This document shows, piece after piece, positions 61,649 through 64,000 of a stretch of 64,000 nt of DNA. Numbering within the stretch: the stretch's first letter is position 1; each line of letters opens with the position of its first letter. The notes under the pieces were generated by a model. That model was not told where the DNA came from. It saw only the letters and a list, made by a program, of their open reading frames with translations, and searched no databases. The position numbers and the translations under genes were made by a program. Source of the stretch: Coraliomargarita sinensis (GTDB lineage: Bacteria; Verrucomicrobiota; Verrucomicrobiia; Opitutales; Coraliomargaritaceae); assembly GCF_003185655.1 (NCBI RefSeq), contig NZ_QHJQ01000003.1, positions 372,001 to 436,000 of the forward strand, given 5' to 3'.

Positions 61649-64000
61649 TTACTCCCCGGCTTCTCCGGCATCGAGCATGAAGCCGAAGCCGTCATTGTAG
61701 ACCCGCATGAAAAGCATGCCCCAGCGCCAGTTTTGCCGGGTTTTGATCGCAAGTATGTTTTCGCCGTTCCTGAGATGGTTCACCGCCCCGGCGTTGAGGA
61801 TGGCGCTGACATTGCCCGTCTTCTTCTTGAGCTGGTTGACCTTGGCCACCAGATTGCCGTTCAAATAGACCTCAATCGCCTGCTGGCGGAAGAGCCAGGC
61901 ACGGAAACGCAGCGCTTCGATTTGCGCCTTGTCCTCTACATTGAAGGTCGTCCGCAGCAACGCGGTATGATTCAGATACCAGGAAATCGGCAGAGGAGTT
62001 GAATCCCAGGAGGAAGCGTCAAAGTCCGGCTTTGCCCAACCCTCGGGGGCCTGCGACATGTGTTCGATCACTTTCAATCGCCATTCACTGGCCTGCTCGG
62101 CCGGCACTTTGCCCATGGCGTACATGCCTTTCTTTTTTCCCTTCTCGACATCAAGTTCGGTCGTCAGGGGCCTCCATTGGAGGTTTTCGTTGGCCTCGAG
62201 TGGGACGCGTTTGCTGGTGGCGGCCACGAGGGCTGCCTGCGATGTCTCGTATAGCTGCTGGTCATTGGCGCGGGCTTCACCTTTCAAGCCTTTCTCAACC
62301 CGTGTGAGCCGGTCACTTCCCTCGGGGAGCACGCCTCGGAGTTGCGGCAGGTCGAGCTGCGCCTCATGAAAACGCCCCGCTTCCACGAGACGTTCCAGTC
62401 GCGCAAGGTCGGCTTCGATACTCTGCTGGATTGAGCGGGCTTCCTGCACGAGTTTCTCCACGATCGGCCTATCCGCCTTGGCGGCGGTGCCGTCCTCCAG
62501 TAGGGCCCGTGCAAGCGATTCACTTCGGGCGTAATCGCGCTCCTGGTAAGCCTCGACAGCCGGCTTGAGAAAGTCCGGGGCATCGACCGAAAACGGCGAC
62601 CTGCCGGCACCAATGATTCGCAGACGTTTACCGGGAACGACCAGCGCGAGCCCGTGGCCCGCACCGACCCGGTCATTTTCATTAATGATCAGGCTGCCGT
62701 CGTACATGCGATTGAGCTCACGATACCAGCGATGGCCGTCCATGAAATGCAGGAAGGCCTTGGTGCTGTGGACATTGGCCCCCAAGGGGGTCCAGAAGTT
62801 ATTCCAGAAGTTGCCGCCGTGCCCGGGATAGGTGTGGTTGTAGGAATAGGTACTGGCCAACGAGCAGATGTGAGCGGCGCTTGCCTCCCCGGCCAGATCG
62901 AAGAGCACGCCGGCCACCGAGATCTTTCCGTTGTCCGAGCCCACGGTACCGTTGAGGATCTCATTGGGGTCGAAAGGCTCCGGCTTGTCCCGCCAGGCAT
63001 TGCCGTAAATGACCTGTCCGACGGGCGCACCCTTTTTGCGGAAATATTCCAGACCCTTTTGATAGGCGTCTTCATCGACATCGACCCCCGCCTCGCGCGC
63101 GAGGTGCAGCCCCAGCATACAGGCGGCGGCCGCAGGGGGCATCGCGGGATACATCCGAAAATCCCGGCCCTTGCCATACCAGCCACCGATGCGGCCGGTC
63201 AGGCCCTTGGCGTCCTCGGGACGGATCTGGTTGGACTCGATCTTATCGGTGTAGCGTTTGATCGCGGGCAGCACGTTCCGGTCACCGGTCGCGAGGTAAT
63301 ACTCAGCCATGAGCATGGTGTCGTACCCGAGATACCAGTTGTTGTCGCCAGGTTGGTTGCCGATCAGATCGCTGTAGATGTAGCGTCGGACCAGCCCCTG
63401 GTGCTCGGGGTTGCCCGCACCCAGCAGGAAAAGGGTATCGCTGCTGAGAAAGTTATTACCGGTCCCACCCCGCCGGACCAGCCACTGTTCGATTTCAGCG
63501 ACGATCTTATCGGTCTTGGGGCAGTTGAAGGGAGCGGTGGGGCTGTAGGACCCCATCACCTCAAGAGTTACCTCGACCTCCATATTCTCGTCGCCGCGGC
63601 GCAGGCCGAGGGTGAGCTTGCCGTCGCGCTGCATCGTCTCACTTTCGGTGATCGCCGCGGACATGACGCGCTCGGCCTCGCTTCCCAGCATGTGGCCGTT
63701 GGCGCTGTAAATGACGTCGCCGACCTTGAGCTTGCCCTCCGCGGGCGAGTCGACCAGCACGTCGCGAACCGCCATGTTCGGGCCAAACGGTCCCACCCGG
63801 ACACCGACCGGGCCGAGCCATCCGGCAAAGTTGGAGTAGCCGAAAGTCTTGGTCTGGCCGTTGACCAGGGTGACATCGCCGCCCGTCCACTCGTTGGCCG
63901 GCGTCTCGTATTCAATTGGCAGGTCGTCTTCAGCGTGGCGGTGGAACCAGGCGTAAAGCTCGTCTGCCGAACGGAAGGGCAAGGCAGGGAGACCGGCAGC
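61649..64000 (-). CDS. DUF6288-type protein, second copy, N-terminus beyond window
   Basis: At least 783 residues, open to the window edge, so the start lies outside (the first in-window codon usable as a start, TTG 63982, lacks a leader). Residues near the visible N-terminus include DELYAWFHRHAEDDLP, then NFAGWLGPVGVRVGPF, a PDZ-like segment (KLKVGDVIYSANGHML) and an alpha-barrel-like domain (PGHGGNFWNNFWTPLG, a close match to GNFWN in the first copy). Unlike the copy at 40715-43093, the C-terminal 350 residues lack HEAT repeats. They have a coiled linker (SIQQSIEADLARLERLVEAG) and a galactose-binding-like fold (FRAWLFRQQAIEVYLNGNLV). Function unknown. Confidence 0.75.
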   Translation of the reverse strand, partial: AAGLPALPFRSADELYAWFHRHAEDDLPIEYETPANEWTGGDVTLVNGQTKTFGYSNFAGWLGPVGVRVGPFGPNMAVRDVLVDSPAEGKLKVGDVIYSANGHMLGSEAERVMSAAITESETMQRDGKLTLGLRRGDENMEVEVTLEVMGSYSPTAPFNCPKTDKIVAEIEQWLVRRGGTGNNFLSSDTLFLLGAGNPEHQGLVRRYIYSDLIGNQPGDNNWYLGYDTMLMAEYYLATGDRNVLPAIKRYTDKIESNQIRPEDAKGLTGRIGGWYGKGRDFRMYPAMPPAAAACMLGLHLAREAGVDVDEDAYQKGLEYFRKKGAPVGQVIYGNAWRDKPEPFDPNEILNGTVGSDNGKISVAGVLFDLAGEASAAHICSLASTYSYNHTYPGHGGNFWNNFWTPLGANVHSTKAFLHFMDGHRWYRELNRMYDGSLIINENDRVGAGHGLALVVPGKRLRIIGAGRSPFSVDAPDFLKPAVEAYQERDYARSESLARALLEDGTAAKADRPIVEKLVQEARSIQQSIEADLARLERLVEAGRFHEAQLDLPQLRGVLPEGSDRLTRVEKGLKGEARANDQQLYETSQAALVAATSKRVPLEANENLQWRPLTTELDVEKGKKKGMYAMGKVPAEQASEWRLKVIEHMSQAPEGWAKPDFDASSWDSTPLPISWYLNHTALLRTTFNVEDKAQIEALRFRAWLFRQQAIEVYLNGNLVAKVNQLKKKTGNVSAILNAGAVNHLRNGENILAIKTRQNWRWGMLFMRVYNDGFGFMLDAGEAGE

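Overview
The window looks like chromosomal DNA of a marine member of the Verrucomicrobiota, most likely Opitutales/Puniceicoccales (Coraliomargarita-like). This is an inference from content: lysine synthesis through LL-diaminopimelate aminotransferase (dapL), two DUF6288-type PDZ/HEAT proteins, large secreted proteins with thrombospondin-3, Ig-like, RCC1 and ELWxTDGT repeats, an outer-membrane receptor and FadL (so Gram-negative), moderately high GC and short intergenic gaps. No rRNA, tRNA, CRISPR array, intact insertion sequence or prophage was seen.

Layout. 0-4.7 kb: envelope and transport genes (orphan OppF-type ATPase, DegT-type sugar aminotransferase, MsbA-like exporter, tiny lipoprotein). 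4.7-11.9 kb: housekeeping metabolism (YgjP-like metalloprotein, mazG, panE, nadB, panC, dapL, beta-carbonic anhydrase). 11.9-17.7 kb: a metal-chelate or cobalamin uptake locus, with binding protein, FecCD permease and FecE ATPase on + converging on a TonB-dependent receptor and a Fur-family regulator on -. Two Fur-box-like palindromes lie upstream of the receptor. panD follows at 17.8 kb.

18.3-29.4 kb is the most interesting part. A four-gene minus-strand operon encodes a LuxD-like acyltransferase/thioesterase fused to a SAM methyltransferase, a multi-spanning histidine kinase, a GAF/PAS/degenerate-receiver protein and a receiver-plus-histidine-kinase hybrid. Divergent to it are another histidine kinase and a FadL-type fatty-acid porin, and a cytochrome P450 converges on FadL. 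The arrangement resembles the Ralstonia PhcB-PhcS-PhcR system, in which a methyltransferase makes a 3-hydroxy-fatty-acid methyl ester sensed by a kinase and relayed through a response regulator with a kinase output domain. I propose a fatty-acyl-ester cell-cell signalling locus; this is a hypothesis.

29.4-37.3 kb: pheA (with a duplicated chorismate-mutase-like N-terminus), scpB, ilvD, a secreted TIM-barrel sugar epimerase, pgi, a coiled-coil envelope protein and a tiny lipoprotein. 37.5-54.2 kb: mostly secreted or envelope proteins (DUF4870, PhoD phosphatase, DUF6288, sialate O-acetylesterase, LEA-2 lipoprotein, [R/K]PE-repeat protein, beta-barrel, SGNH hydrolase) and a RadD-like helicase. 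54.3-64 kb: a 1,980-residue secreted repeat protein, a decayed REP-associated (RAYT) transposase with a nearby palindrome-rich element, a small conserved-looking ORF, and a second DUF6288-like protein that runs off the window.
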